Notes: generated by a model from the sequence alone, not told the origin. Shown: positions 1-8,908, counted from the stretch's first letter. The stretch is DNA of 64,000 nucleotides from Paucisalibacillus globulus (GCF_900184735.1 NZ_LT855395.1:62001-126000), one strand, 5' to 3'. Translations and numbers: made by a program.

Positions 1-90
1 ATCCTTGTGGTTAAGGATAAGAAGGACGATAAGCGTATGAAAAGACAAGTTAAATTGCAAGCAAAATATAACAGGAAGTCAACTAACTAG
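1..90 (+). CDS. 3' end of an unidentified protein
   Basis: The first 29 codons read open from the left edge to a TAG stop at 88-90, while the other two forward frames are closed within this stretch. The tail is very lysine/arginine rich and ends in NRKSTN. This looks like the basic C-terminus of a protein that begins outside the window. The fragment is too short to assign a family, and an open run of 29 codons could arise by chance. Confidence 0.45.
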   Translation: MLVVKDKKDDKRMKRQVKLQAKYNRKSTN

Positions 91-189
91 AAGTGACACC
101 TTCTTGTAAAGCAATAGAAGCCACTGGTCGTTCAGGTTCTGTTGCTCTATTTTAAGTACGCTAACAAAAAACTTCTAATTTCAAAAATG

Positions 190-233
190 CCAAGGTACCT
201 GTCCCATGGTTCTTACCTTGGTACTATTTTTTT
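190..233 (+). terminator. Terminator-like hairpin (CCAAGGTA repeat family)
   Basis: CCAAGGTA (190-197) pairs with TACCTTGG (214-221) and a run of seven T follows at 227-233. It sits between the truncated first gene and the YdcF-like gene, so it could end transcription of the former or act in the leader of the latter. The CAAGGTACCT core recurs in the hairpin at 1052-1091. Confidence 0.6.
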
Positions 234-279
234 GTTAAAATTGGTGTATATTCTAGTAATCTATGAGGGGCGGTATCTT

Positions 280-1020
280 ATGGCGATTCTTTTTGGTCTA
301 TGTGCAATGAGTTGTTTTCTTTATGTTTTTTCACTTTACTATGTCAGTGGAAATATTGATTTTGGAATTATCGTTATTACAACAGCAGGAATAACCTTCC
401 TAATATTAGCCTTTTTCCATAAACGCATTTTTTCTTTTATCCGAAAAAGAAAATGGCTACGATACCTGCTCAAGGTTGTTCTAGTTACATCTATTGCTAC
501 TATCGTATTTTTTGAAATTCTTATGTATCAGGCACAAGAGGATCCGCTTCCGAATGGCGATGTTCCTATTCTAGTACTGGGTGCAGGTTTGATTAACGGA
601 GAACCATCCCCTACACTAAAAAGAAGATTAAATAAAGCTTATGAAATATATCAACAAAATCCAACGACCATTGTGACCTCTGGCGGAGTGGATTACAATG
701 AGGAAATTTCCGAAGGCGAAGCGATGAAAAGGTACTTGGTCACGCTTGGGGTAGAGCCAGCTGATGTTTTAGTAGAGGACAAGTCAACCAGTACTCATGA
801 GAATTTCTTATTTACGAAGGAATTACTTGCACTATCTGAGCCAAATCCAGAAATCATTGTGATTACGAATGATTTTCATATGTTTCGAGCTAAAATGATT
901 GGTGGTCGTGTAGGGTTTACGGTATATGCAGCACCTTCGGAAACTCCAACACATATTCTGGTGCAGACTCATATTCGGGAGTACTTTGCGATTGTTAATT
1001 CGTATTTGTTTCAAAAGTAG
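280..1020 (+). CDS. YdcF/SanA-like (DUF218) membrane protein
   Basis: A 246-residue protein. The open frame extends upstream to 142, but the ATG at 280 follows a GAGGGG site at normal spacing and starts directly in hydrophobic sequence, so I chose it. The first 90 residues hold about three membrane segments. They are followed by a DUF218 domain with the VLGAG strand, the S-x-T-LKRRL segment, TSGG, EGEAM, an EDKSTST-ENF stretch and a TNDFHMFRA segment, all typical of YdcF/SanA/ElyC proteins. Members are implicated in envelope maintenance, but the biochemical activity is unsettled. It is a monocistronic gene converging on the chemotaxis operon. Confidence 0.82.
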   Translation: MAILFGLCAMSCFLYVFSLYYVSGNIDFGIIVITTAGITFLILAFFHKRIFSFIRKRKWLRYLLKVVLVTSIATIVFFEILMYQAQEDPLPNGDVPILVLGAGLINGEPSPTLKRRLNKAYEIYQQNPTTIVTSGGVDYNEEISEGEAMKRYLVTLGVEPADVLVEDKSTSTHENFLFTKELLALSEPNPEIIVITNDFHMFRAKMIGGRVGFTVYAAPSETPTHILVQTHIREYFAIVNSYLFQK

Positions 1021-1051
1021 TGGGGTCGTAACGTAATGTAGGTTGACACCT

Positions 1052-1091
1052 AAAAAAATAAAGTACCTTGGCTCACATTGAACCAAGGTAC
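1052..1091 (-). terminator. Terminator of the chemotaxis operon
   Basis: Read leftward, GTACCTTGG (1083-1091) pairs perfectly with CCAAGGTAC (1063-1071) and is followed by a T-rich run complementary to 1052-1058. It lies 20 bases past the mcp stop. It is embedded in the same CAAGGTACCT-CCCATGG sequence family as the hairpin at 190-233. Confidence 0.75.
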
Positions 1092-1111
1092 CTATCCCCA
1101 TGGCACCGCAA

Positions 1112-2809
1112 TTAAAGTTTAAACTTCCTAACCAACATATTCAGCTGTTCTGCTAAGCTAGCAAGTTGCTCGGAGCTTCCTGCTACTTCTTCCATGATAC
1201 TTGTAGTTTGTTGAACGGATGCAGATGTTTGTTCAATCCCTGCTGCAGATTCTTCTGATACAGCAGCGATTTCTTCAATGGAACCATTCATTTCTTGTGT
1301 ACTTGCGGTAATATCTGCTAAGCCTTCAGAAATAGTGGTAATACTGTTTACCATTTCTGTGATGGCTTCACTAATTCCACCGAAAGTCTCACCAGTTGAT
1401 TCTATTTGTGCTTTACCTTGTTCCACTTCTTTATATCCACCTTGTAAGGATGCTGTTACTAGTCCGGACTCTTCTTGAATATTACCTACGATATCGGTAA
1501 TATCTGTTACGGAATCTGATACTTGTTCAGCTAATTTTCTAACTTCATCCGCTACTACGGCAAATCCTTTTCCATGTTCCCCAGCTCTTGCTGCTTCAAT
1601 AGCCGCATTTAGTGCAAGGAGATTGGTTTGGTCTGCCACATCTTTAATAACCGTTACTAAATTTGATATTTCTTGTGTTTGTTTATCCAGCCCTTGTACC
1701 TTTATAACGGAATCCTGTACAATTGAATCAATTTTTTCCATTTGTTGAATAGACTTCATCATTAATTCTGAACCATTATTCGTCATGTTTAATACCGTTT
1801 TAGAACTTGTTTCAATTCGCTCACCATATTCATTGGCAACTTGAACTTTCTCTGCAAAAGTATTCATACCAGCTGATAAATCACTTGTACTATTCGCTTG
1901 CGTGTCAGAGCCAGCAGCTAATTCTTGCATTGTGGATGCGATTTGTTCTGAACCAGTTTTCACTTCTGTTGCGGATTGTGTAAGTTCTTCACTTTGTGCT
2001 GAGACCGTTTCGGATACTTCACTAATCTGATTCAAAAGATCTTTCATCTGTTGATTCATTTCATTGGTAGCATCTACTAACTGACCTGTCTCATCTTTAG
2101 AATTAGATGGAAGATTATCTAAGCTTAAATCCCCACTTGAAATTAATTTCATTCGTTCCATCACTCTTTGAATTGGCTTGGTAATGGAAACAGAAGTTAC
2201 CCATGCAATAATAATTCCTAGAATAATAACTAAGATAGAAACAATTAAGCCAGTATATAATACGGAAGCTCCAGAATTTATATTTTCTTTACCTTGCTCT
2301 TTTATAAATTCTTCCTTTTCTGCAGCAAGTCTCATATATTCAGTTAGAATTTCTGTCGACATAGGTCCAGCAACTTCAGTAATTGTTTGATTTGCCTTGT
2401 CAACATTACCTCGTTTCATTTCGTTAAATACATCATTAACAACAATGCTATTCAATTCCGTCATGTTATCCAATAATGCTCGATTACCTTCAGTATCTCT
2501 AAGTTCGATAATATATTCCTGGTTTTTTCTAATGTCTTCCCCGTATTTTTCAAAGTCCTCTATAAATGTTTCTTTCCCTGAATAGAGATACCCTCTCACT
2601 GCTGAAATCTGTTGTGAAATACCAAATACGATTTTTTCATCTGCAATTAACAATTCAAGATCTAATTGAATCATCTCTTTTGTTCCATTGTTCATTTTGT
2701 TCACGGAATAAAAGTTGATTCCAGCTAATATTAAAACAAAAACCAATGATACCGAAAAACCAAATAAAATCTTGGACCTAATGCTTTTAAATTTAAATAT
2801 TTTCTTCAT
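1112..2809 (-). CDS. Methyl-accepting chemotaxis protein
   Basis: A 565-residue transmembrane chemoreceptor. A GTG twelve bases upstream lies inside the AGGTGG ribosome site, so the ATG at 2809 is the better start. Segment TM1 is at about residues 14-36, a helical four-helix-bundle-like sensor at 37-182, TM2 at 183-208, a HAMP domain at about 209-262 and the cytoplasmic signalling helices after that. The conserved hairpin tip, around 390-429, contains [20 protein letters not shown] and DEVRKLAEQ. The protein ends without a CheR-tethering pentapeptide. It is the last gene of the operon and presumably supplies the input for the CheA and CheW encoded upstream. The ligand is unknown. Confidence 0.93.
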   Translation of the reverse strand: MKKIFKFKSIRSKILFGFSVSLVFVLILAGINFYSVNKMNNGTKEMIQLDLELLIADEKIVFGISQQISAVRGYLYSGKETFIEDFEKYGEDIRKNQEYIIELRDTEGNRALLDNMTELNSIVVNDVFNEMKRGNVDKANQTITEVAGPMSTEILTEYMRLAAEKEEFIKEQGKENINSGASVLYTGLIVSILVIILGIIIAWVTSVSITKPIQRVMERMKLISSGDLSLDNLPSNSKDETGQLVDATNEMNQQMKDLLNQISEVSETVSAQSEELTQSATEVKTGSEQIASTMQELAAGSDTQANSTSDLSAGMNTFAEKVQVANEYGERIETSSKTVLNMTNNGSELMMKSIQQMEKIDSIVQDSVIKVQGLDKQTQEISNLVTVIKDVADQTNLLALNAAIEAARAGEHGKGFAVVADEVRKLAEQVSDSVTDITDIVGNIQEESGLVTASLQGGYKEVEQGKAQIESTGETFGGISEAITEMVNSITTISEGLADITASTQEMNGSIEEIAAVSEESAAGIEQTSASVQQTTSIMEEVAGSSEQLASLAEQLNMLVRKFKL

Positions 2810-2893
2810 GTCTATATCCACCTAACGAGTTTATTATGTGATTCTCACGTTGACCATTGCTATACCCATCCCGTAGCATGCATGATTAGAAGA

Positions 2894-3253
2894 TTACCCC
2901 AAAACCTTCTCCAATGCTTCTTGAACACGGTCCGCACTAAAAGGCTTGACGATGAAATCGGACGCACCCGCTTGAATTGCGTCCAGAACCATATTTTGTT
3001 GTCCCATTGCTGAACACATAATCACCTTAGCAGTCGAATTGAACTTTTTAATTTCTCTAACCGCTTGTACGCCGTCCATTTCAGGCATGGTTATGTCCAT
3101 GGTAATTACATCTGGTTGTAGTTCTTTTACCTTATTTACGGCGTCTAACCCATTTTCCGCTTCCCCAACAACCTCATGCCCTAACTTACTCAGGATATCT
3201 TTTAATTGCATACGCATAAACAAAGCATCATCCGTAACTAATATTCTTGCCAT
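2894..3253 (-). CDS. cheY: CheY-type single-domain response regulator
   Basis: A 119-residue receiver domain with no output domain. The acidic pair D8/D9, phosphoacceptor D53 (in TMDITMPEMDG), S81 in the CSAMGQ segment and K103 in IVKPF are all present, so it should be phosphorylated by CheA. The start follows GGAGGAG. It is separated from cheW by six bases and from mcp by about 85. The usual target of CheY is the flagellar switch. Because this operon is detached from flagellar genes in the window, it could serve another output. Confidence 0.93.
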   Translation of the reverse strand: MARILVTDDALFMRMQLKDILSKLGHEVVGEAENGLDAVNKVKELQPDVITMDITMPEMDGVQAVREIKKFNSTAKVIMCSAMGQQNMVLDAIQAGASDFIVKPFSADRVQEALEKVLG

Positions 3254-3259
3254 GTCTAA

Positions 3260-3730
3260 CTACTCCTCCTCAACCTTTTCCAGTTGAATTACTTCCTCTG
3301 TTTCTTCAAAGTTTAAGATCGTTTGTAAATTTAGTAATAGTAATAATTCCTCGGCGCGTTTCGCAATACCAGCAATGTACTTCTCATTTACAATCCCTGC
3401 CATTTCAGAAGCACGTTCTATCTCATTCGTATCGATATCCAGCACATCCGTAGCAGAATCAACAATCAACCCCACCGTTACCGCATCAACCTGAATAACT
3501 AATATTCTACTTTGGTTAGTTGGCTCTGACGTCTCCAGTTGAAGTCTTTCCTTTAGGTCAATAACTGGAATGGTTTCACCACGTAGGTTAATAACACCTT
3601 TAATAAATTCTGATGTGCGCGGAACTCTTGTAATCTCTTGCATTTTTTCTATAGATAGAATTTGTTGAACATTGATTCCATAACGTTGATTATTTAATGT
3701 AATCACGATAACCTTTAATAAATTCTCCAT
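3260..3730 (-). CDS. cheW: Chemotaxis coupling protein CheW
   Basis: A 156-residue CheW-like domain that links receptors to CheA. The family pattern is clear: the VITLNNQRYGINV start, the ITRVPRT segment, GVINLRGETIPVIDL and a GLIVDSATDVL segment. The acidic C-terminal tail (about 15 residues rich in E and V) is longer than usual. The ATG follows AGGTGG, 13 bases after the cheA stop, which fits tight operon coupling. Confidence 0.93.
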   Translation of the reverse strand: MENLLKVIVITLNNQRYGINVQQILSIEKMQEITRVPRTSEFIKGVINLRGETIPVIDLKERLQLETSEPTNQSRILVIQVDAVTVGLIVDSATDVLDIDTNEIERASEMAGIVNEKYIAGIAKRAEELLLLLNLQTILNFEETEEVIQLEKVEEE

Positions 3731-3743
3731 ATTTTATCCACCT

Positions 3744-5729
3744 TTAATCTTGAATTAGTGCATTCGGATCCACTATCAGAGCTACATTTCCATCTCCTAG
3801 AATCGTAGCACCAGATATGCCAAAGACATCTTTTATGAAGTTACCAAGTGATTTTAAGACCACTTCTTTCTTCCCAATCAACTCATCGACTAGTAATCCA
3901 GTTAATTTATCACCTTTCTGAACCACTACGACGTTATAGTTTTGATTAGTTCCTAGCGATTCTACTGGTACTTGAAAAATGTCTGATAAGGACAGAATCG
4001 GTATTACTTTCCCTCTAAAATCCATAACCGACTGACCATGGACAAACATCAGGTCATCCTTAGACAAGGAAACTGTTTCAACTATAGACGATAACGGAAT
4101 AGCATACGTTTCACGTTGTACCTGCACTAATAATGCAGAGAGAATTGATAGGGTCAATGGTAGTTCAATAGAGAATTTACTACCCTTCCCTTGCTCGGAT
4201 TGAACGATAATCGATCCACCCAAGGATTGTATCTTATTTTTAACGACATCAAGACCAACCCCACGTCCCGATATATCCGATACGACATCAGCAGTACTAA
4301 AACCGGATGCAAATATAAATTGATAGATTTCTTCATCCGTCATACGCTTTGCTTGTTCCTCTTGAAGTAACCCTTTTTCAATTGCTTTTCTTCCTACTTT
4401 TTCGCGATTAATCCCCGCTCCATCGTCTTCAATTTCAATAAACACATGATTCCCACTATGATAAGCTCTTAACTCTACGGTGCCAATTGGTGATTTTCCG
4501 ACTTCTTCCCTAACACCAGGAATCTCAATTCCGTGGTCAACCGAGTTTCGGATGAGGTGGACTAGTGGATCACTAATTTCCTCAATCACAATTCGGTCTA
4601 ATTCCGTTTCCTTACCAGAGATTTTCAGTGTAATTTCCTTCCCTAGATCCCTGGCTAAGCCTCTTATCATTCGAGGGAATCGATTAAATACTTGCTCAAC
4701 CGGTAACATTCTCATCGATAGCATAAGCTCTTGCATGTCCAAGGTAACCCTAGACATATTCTCTACTACCGACACTAAATCTTGGTTATTTAGTTTGTTC
4801 GCGATATCTTGCAGACGACTTCTATCAATGACTACTTCTTCAAATAAATTCAATAACGTATCGATTCGGTCTAAATTCACACGAATAGTCTTTGATTTTT
4901 GACTTTGCTTTTCCTCTGAAGGTACAGACTGACTGGATGAGGATGGAGCTTCCTCTATCTTTATTGCTTCTTCAGTTGTTACGGAATTCACATTTGAAAT
5001 TTCCGATATGCTGACAAGTTCAATCTCTGATACATTTTCAATCGTAGCCTGAACATCTTTTTCAGATACTTTCGTTACGAATACTACAGAAAATGCTTGA
5101 TCAAAATTCCCATCTTCTATTTCCTCCACTGATGGCATGGTCTGAATAACTTCACCTAAACTCTCCAACTTTTCCATTACCATGTACGCCCTAGGGCCCT
5201 TTAAGATACAATCATCACGTAACTTCACCATGATCGATAAGGCAAGATACCCTTGTCCTTTTGCTTGGGAAATGACTTCTAATTGATAATCATCGAATTC
5301 AAATGAATTGCTAGTATGATCCTGTGTAACCTGTTCATCTACTGCATCTTGACCCTTTTCAATACCTTCAATCGCAGAAACCAGCGCAGTTACATCTTTT
5401 TTTCCATCTCCACCATTGCTAATATCACTTACCACCACTTCCAACGCCTCAACAGAAGCAAAAATAATATCCACGATAGCAGTCGTTGCAGATCGTTCTT
5501 CGTTTCTTATTTGGTCTAGAACATTTTCCATTTTATGTGTCAATGCAGCAATATCTTCGAATCCCATCGTTGCTGACATGCCCTTTAAGGTATGAGCAGA
5601 ACGAAAGATATCATTGACAATAGACAGGTTCTTTGGGTCTTTCTCCAACTCTAGTAAGTTGTCATTTATCGCTTGTAAATGTTCTCGACTTTCGTCCAAA
5701 AATATATCAATATATTGATCCGTATTCAT
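3744..5729 (-). CDS. cheA: Chemotaxis histidine kinase CheA
   Basis: A 661-residue kinase with the full CheA layout. It has an N-terminal HPt domain with H46 in FRSAHTLKGM, a P2-like region (about 140-230), a serine- and glutamate-rich linker, and P3 dimerisation helices beginning near KTIRVNLDRIDTLLN. The HATPase domain has the LVHLIRNSVDHGIE N box, DDGAGI and the GRGVGLDVVKN G box. A C-terminal CheW-like P5 domain follows. It transfers phosphate to the CheY encoded two genes downstream. No CheR or CheB gene lies in this operon, so adaptation must use enzymes encoded elsewhere or be absent. Confidence 0.95.
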   Translation of the reverse strand: MNTDQYIDIFLDESREHLQAINDNLLELEKDPKNLSIVNDIFRSAHTLKGMSATMGFEDIAALTHKMENVLDQIRNEERSATTAIVDIIFASVEALEVVVSDISNGGDGKKDVTALVSAIEGIEKGQDAVDEQVTQDHTSNSFEFDDYQLEVISQAKGQGYLALSIMVKLRDDCILKGPRAYMVMEKLESLGEVIQTMPSVEEIEDGNFDQAFSVVFVTKVSEKDVQATIENVSEIELVSISEISNVNSVTTEEAIKIEEAPSSSSQSVPSEEKQSQKSKTIRVNLDRIDTLLNLFEEVVIDRSRLQDIANKLNNQDLVSVVENMSRVTLDMQELMLSMRMLPVEQVFNRFPRMIRGLARDLGKEITLKISGKETELDRIVIEEISDPLVHLIRNSVDHGIEIPGVREEVGKSPIGTVELRAYHSGNHVFIEIEDDGAGINREKVGRKAIEKGLLQEEQAKRMTDEEIYQFIFASGFSTADVVSDISGRGVGLDVVKNKIQSLGGSIIVQSEQGKGSKFSIELPLTLSILSALLVQVQRETYAIPLSSIVETVSLSKDDLMFVHGQSVMDFRGKVIPILSLSDIFQVPVESLGTNQNYNVVVVQKGDKLTGLLVDELIGKKEVVLKSLGNFIKDVFGISGATILGDGNVALIVDPNALIQD

Positions 5730-5749
5730 GTTATCTCCCTCAGTTATGA

Positions 5750-6205
5750 TTAATTAAGTAGAAAGTAAACACCCAGTTGTCTATCAGAAGGATAATGCAT
5801 ATCAATATGAATAGCTTTTTTGTATCCGGATAATGTCGTATGACCCTCCATGATGGTTGGGGGTGTTATATCAACCTGAATACCGTGTCCTCCAATGTTC
5901 GTAGCAAGGCCTCCTGCGATCATATTGCCCAGTTCCCCACTGAACGAAGTAAGCATCTCTCCTTCTAGCGGCATGCCAAACATTACTTCTCCAATCGAAC
6001 CAAAGACTGCAGATTCTCCCGAGAAAATTAATTGACCTTTCACATCGCCAGTTATTCCAATTAGTACTCCATATGGAAGGGAAAGCTTATCCATCACACG
6101 TGTCGGTCTAGAAAACTCATGCTCCAGAGGAATAACACTTTTTAAAGAGGAGATGGTTCCATTTAACAGTAGGGTAATAGATTTACTATTTTCTGTTTCT
6201 ACCAA
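5750..6205 (-). CDS. cheX: CheX-family CheY-P phosphatase
   Basis: A 151-residue CheC/CheX-type protein and the first gene of the operon, ending 21 bases before cheA. The open frame continues upstream to 6304, but the extension is not protein-like. A TTG at 6205 preceded by AAAGGTG gives the expected family length. The signature FSGELGNMIAGGLATNIGG contains the E-x2-N active-site pattern of these phosphatases. The early LLNGTISSLKSV helix and the C-terminal IHIDMHYP strand also fit CheX. It probably dephosphorylates CheY-P. CheC is the alternative label; the single E-x2-N motif and short length favour CheX. Confidence 0.8.
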   Translation of the reverse strand: MVETENSKSITLLLNGTISSLKSVIPLEHEFSRPTRVMDKLSLPYGVLIGITGDVKGQLIFSGESAVFGSIGEVMFGMPLEGEMLTSFSGELGNMIAGGLATNIGGHGIQVDITPPTIMEGHTTLSGYKKAIHIDMHYPSDRQLGVYFLLN

Positions 6206-6309
6206 AATAAAAAACACCTTTCTATAACAAGTTTGATTCATATACCCGTAAGTATCATCCTTAAAATCTATTATTATGATAAACAGAATTGTGAACATAT
6301 GCACATTTA

Positions 6310-6338
6310 GGAATATTTACCTATAAATATAAAGTCAA
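6310..6338 (-). promoter_or_regulatory. Candidate sigma-A promoter for the che operon
   Basis: Read leftward, TTGACT (complement of 6333-6338) is followed after 17 bases by TATTCC (complement of 6310-6315), about 105 bases ahead of the cheX TTG. The -35 match is good and the -10 is weak. I see no convincing sigma-D (flagellar) promoter. Confidence 0.3.
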
Positions 6339-6684
6339 TTCTAGTTTCATTAATTAAAAATTTCAAGTTTAACACTACAAATTACGAAAAAGAATCTTAT
6401 TTAGAGTTCTTCCTAATGTCGTTATTCTCCTTACTTTTTCTATAAGAAGAATGATAAAATTATAGGATTGAGGAAATATTTGTTGATTTGATATCCCATT
6501 TCAATAGTTATAAACTAAATGCGCATCCATTCCTTCCTACTCTATATTCTAAGTAACCAAAAAACTTTCAGTGACAAAGGAACTAATCCGATATACCTAC
6601 TATATATTTCGACATATTCCGGACATATTAAAATGGTCGATTTTAGCAATTATGGGACTAAATTGGAATTATAGGGAGGAGCAC

Positions 6685-6723
6685 GGGTCTGGTTCAATGG
6701 TTCAGTACCAATGGACCTGACCC
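6685..6723. repeat. Isolated 39-base hairpin element
   Basis: GGGTC (6685-6689) pairs with GACCC (6719-6723). Inside it, GGT-x-CA-x-TGGT pairs with ACCA-x-TG-x-ACC, giving a long imperfect stem. The element is more GC-rich than the AT-rich 560-base gap around it. The rest of that gap (6305-6866) shows no gene that I can support. Confidence 0.5.
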
Positions 6724-6866
6724 CGCGGCTCTTTTGAACTCGTTTTTTAACAAAAGTAGTGGTGTTTTTCTAAATAAAAGCACAATCATCAGAATAGAAC
6801 TACAAAATTCGACCACAATAACCCTATAGAACCATAACTTAATTTACAATCAACGGAGGGATATTC

Positions 6867-6974
6867 ATGGTTAAAGATTCAAATCCATCAAAGGATAAGC
6901 AAAATAAGGCGAAACGGCCGAATGAGCAGAGACGTAACAAAGGCAAGTCTAATGCCAGGAATACGGACAATTAA
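6867..6974 (+). CDS. Small basic hydrophilic protein (35 aa)
   Basis: An ATG seven bases after an excellent CGGAGGG site opens a 35-codon frame that ends in TAA and is followed at once by a terminator. The product is almost entirely K, R, N, Q, S, D and P, with no hydrophobic core, for example KDKQNKAKRPNEQRRNKGKS. The composition resembles the minor small acid-soluble spore proteins, but I do not recognise a specific one. The strong ribosome site and terminator argue that it is real. Confidence 0.6.
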   Translation: MVKDSNPSKDKQNKAKRPNEQRRNKGKSNARNTDN

Positions 6975-6981
6975 ATTTAAA

Positions 6982-7027
6982 AGAGAGGAATACCCCAACA
7001 ATGCTTGGAGCCTGCCTCTCTTTTTTT
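6982..7027 (+). terminator. Rho-independent terminator
   Basis: AGAGAGG (6982-6988) pairs with CCTCTCT (7015-7021), with an inner CCAA/TTGG stem, followed by seven T. It ends the small basic protein gene and faces the convergent thioesterase gene. Confidence 0.8.
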
Positions 7028-7080
7028 CAACCATATCAATCCTTAAAAGAAGACCCACCGATTATATTCCAATACCATGA

Positions 7081-7554
7081 TCACTTCCTTATCTCCCTAT
7101 CCCGCAACCATCGACTCCTCCTCTCTTTTGCCTGATGAAATAATTCCTCTTCTTTATTTGTCTCGGGAATTACTCCAGGTACTGGAACTGGTTTACCATT
7201 CCTATCTATTGCTACCATCGTAATAAATGATGTCGTAGTCAGGCTTTTCACCCCGGTTTCTATCTGTTCACATTCCACTTTCACATACACTTCCATCGAT
7301 GTATTTCCGGTTGAGATGACTACTCCTTCTAATGTGAGAATATCACCGACTTTTGCAGAAGATAAGAAGTTCACCTCATCAATGGATGCGGTCACTACTA
7401 CATTTCTACTATGCTTCATCGCAGCTATAGCAGCAATTTCATCAATGTAGGCTAATACCTTTCCTCCAAAAATAGTATCCAAATGATTCGTATCTGGCGG
7501 CAACACTAACTTTGTCTGAATAGTACGTGAAACATTCGTTGATATCTTTTCCAT
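7081..7554 (-). CDS. Acyl-CoA thioesterase, YkhA-like hotdog fold
   Basis: A 157-residue single hotdog-domain hydrolase. The open frame extends to 7623, but GGGAGAG precedes the ATG at 7554, and the protein from there matches the usual family length. The family signature LPPDTNHLDTIFGGKVLAYI is followed by the active-site DE of IDEIAAIAAMKH. A typical TASIDEVNFLSSAKVGD segment comes next. These enzymes hydrolyse fatty acyl-CoA to CoA and free acid in the cytoplasm. The gene is the first one downstream of the cobalamin riboswitch at 7745-7900, which is an odd partner. Confidence 0.9.
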   Translation of the reverse strand: MEKISTNVSRTIQTKLVLPPDTNHLDTIFGGKVLAYIDEIAAIAAMKHSRNVVVTASIDEVNFLSSAKVGDILTLEGVVISTGNTSMEVYVKVECEQIETGVKSLTTTSFITMVAIDRNGKPVPVPGVIPETNKEEELFHQAKERRSRWLRDREIRK

Positions 7555-7744
7555 AACTCTCCCACTTTCTATTTGTTGATATAGGTTTCTTGATAGGTTC
7601 ATGGGCAAAATAAAATCCGTCACTCTACATCGAGGACGGATTGATGGGAAAGGACACAGTAAAATATAAAATCAGCAAATTAATGAGTTTATCTGTTACT
7701 ATACCTTAATACCCAACCTTCTTAGCTCCCGAAGAAGATGATAC

Positions 7745-7900
7745 AAAGTAAACATGGCAGGTCTCCTGACTTGTGCCTCCTCCTACTATAAGCCTTCCCA
7801 TCCGAAGACAGTGGTCGCTCTTATTTCGTCAGCACTTACAGTTGCGGGTACAGTTCTGGACTTTCACCAGATTCCCTTTTTAAGTCTAATCACACCATTT
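7745..7900 (-). ncRNA. Cobalamin (B12) riboswitch
   Basis: Read leftward, the sequence has the conserved blocks in order: GGGAATCTGGTGAAAGTCC, CTGTACCCGCAACTGTAAG, GACCACTG with a GGGAAGG segment, and the AGTCAGGAGACCTGCC 3' strand. This is the classical AdoCbl-binding aptamer. A candidate promoter (TTGAAA, 17 bases, TTTATA) lies just upstream on the same strand. Downstream a CTTCTT/AAGAAG stem (near 7722-7741) is not followed by a clear U-run, so the expression platform is unclear. The next gene is a thioesterase, not a B12 transporter or B12-related enzyme. Confidence 0.93.
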
Positions 7901-8276
7901 TTACCGGTATAAACCTATATGTAATTGTAATTTCAACTATGAGTCATAGTCTATCTATAATTTAGTATACTTTTTTCATTATGCCAAGCAGGAGTTGTAC
8001 ATCTTAAAATTCTTACAAATAGGAATGACTTCTCCTAATTTATTTGAACAGTATAACCACTAAGAACATTATTACTTTTTGGGGCGAGGATATTAAATAA
8101 CTGAATTTATAGATTGTAACAAATGTTTTAAAAACGAGGTATTCTTCCTAAAAAAGTCTAATTTCAACAAAAAACTCCAAATTTCAGGACTTACTTTCCC
8201 AATATATAGATCACATTATTACTGTTACCCTTGAATAGAGGAGTAACAAAATAAAATCATCTGAGGGGGAAAACAC

Positions 8277-8780
8277 ATGAGAAAAGTCACGTTATTTACG
8301 ATTTCTGTACTATTTTTTGCTATATCTACAAATGTAGTAGATGCAGAGGAATCAATCAAATTAACTAATAGCAATGGGATACAAATTAATGAGGTAGAAT
8401 ATGAGAGACTCATTAATTTAGGGTTTACAGCTAAAGAAATTAAATCTATGGAAGTCGAGGAATTTGAACTTAATAAAGACCTTGACGGACAAGTCGCTTC
8501 TGAATCAACTAAGTATTACGAATTTACAGAAGAAGTTAAAGAAGAGATAAATTTATTAAGGAGCACAGGCACATTATTTTGTGATGACGTTATTGCTGTA
8601 TCTACATCTAAGAAGGGTGCAGTTATTGGATTATACATGACTCTAATCATAGTTTCTTCCCAGATATATTGTCTTGGGTTGGTTTCGTCTATTCTTATCC
8701 TTAAGGGAATATATCCTTTTTCTTTAGTTCCATCTAATATTGGTGGTAGTGGATTATTAGGAGACAGTTGGTTTCTGTGA
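8277..8780 (+). CDS. Putative secreted small protein, possibly chimeric
   Basis: A GAGGGGG site precedes the ATG. The first 22 residues form a signal peptide ending in VDA. Residues 35-80 contain an EYERLINLGF-TAKEI-KSMEVEEFELNKDL pattern that I have seen in short exported Bacillus proteins of unknown function. After about residue 95 the sequence changes character to a hydrophobic stretch that is unlike an exported domain. The opposite strand becomes open and more protein-like at the same point. The C-terminal half may therefore be frameshifted, inserted or inverted. The 300 bases upstream (7961-8276) show no other gene. Confidence 0.5.
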   Translation: MRKVTLFTISVLFFAISTNVVDAEESIKLTNSNGIQINEVEYERLINLGFTAKEIKSMEVEEFELNKDLDGQVASESTKYYEFTEEVKEEINLLRSTGTLFCDDVIAVSTSKKGAVIGLYMTLIIVSSQIYCLGLVSSILILKGIYPFSLVPSNIGGSGLLGDSWFL

Positions 8781-8908
8781 TCATATATCATAATTTCATA
8801 TGCCTCACCACTTCCGCTTTTGTAATGCTCCACCTCAACACCCTTTCTATCCAGTACCTTAAAAGTTCCATTAGAAAATAATGAGCAGGAATTTCTCGTA
8901 TTTGACAT
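8516..8908 (-). other. Overlapping open frame of uncertain status
   Basis: On the reverse strand this frame encodes up to 130 residues with a soluble, protein-like composition (for example KVLDRKGVEVEHYKSG and KEKGYIPLRIRIDE). It overlaps the 3' half of the forward gene. It has no clear ribosome site, and its last 40 residues are antisense to apparently genuine forward coding sequence. It could be a fragment of a foreign gene. I do not recognise it. Confidence 0.25.

Noticed and set aside
832-1101. A reverse frame of 89 codons with a GTLVQCEPRYFIFLG stretch
   Set aside because: It is antisense to the YdcF-like gene, and its start is the translated hairpin repeat at 1052-1091.
7718-7742. A full terminator as expression platform of the cobalamin riboswitch
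   Set aside because: The CTTCTT/AAGAAG stem is short and the following bases (GTTGGGTATT) are not U-rich, so I left the platform undefined.
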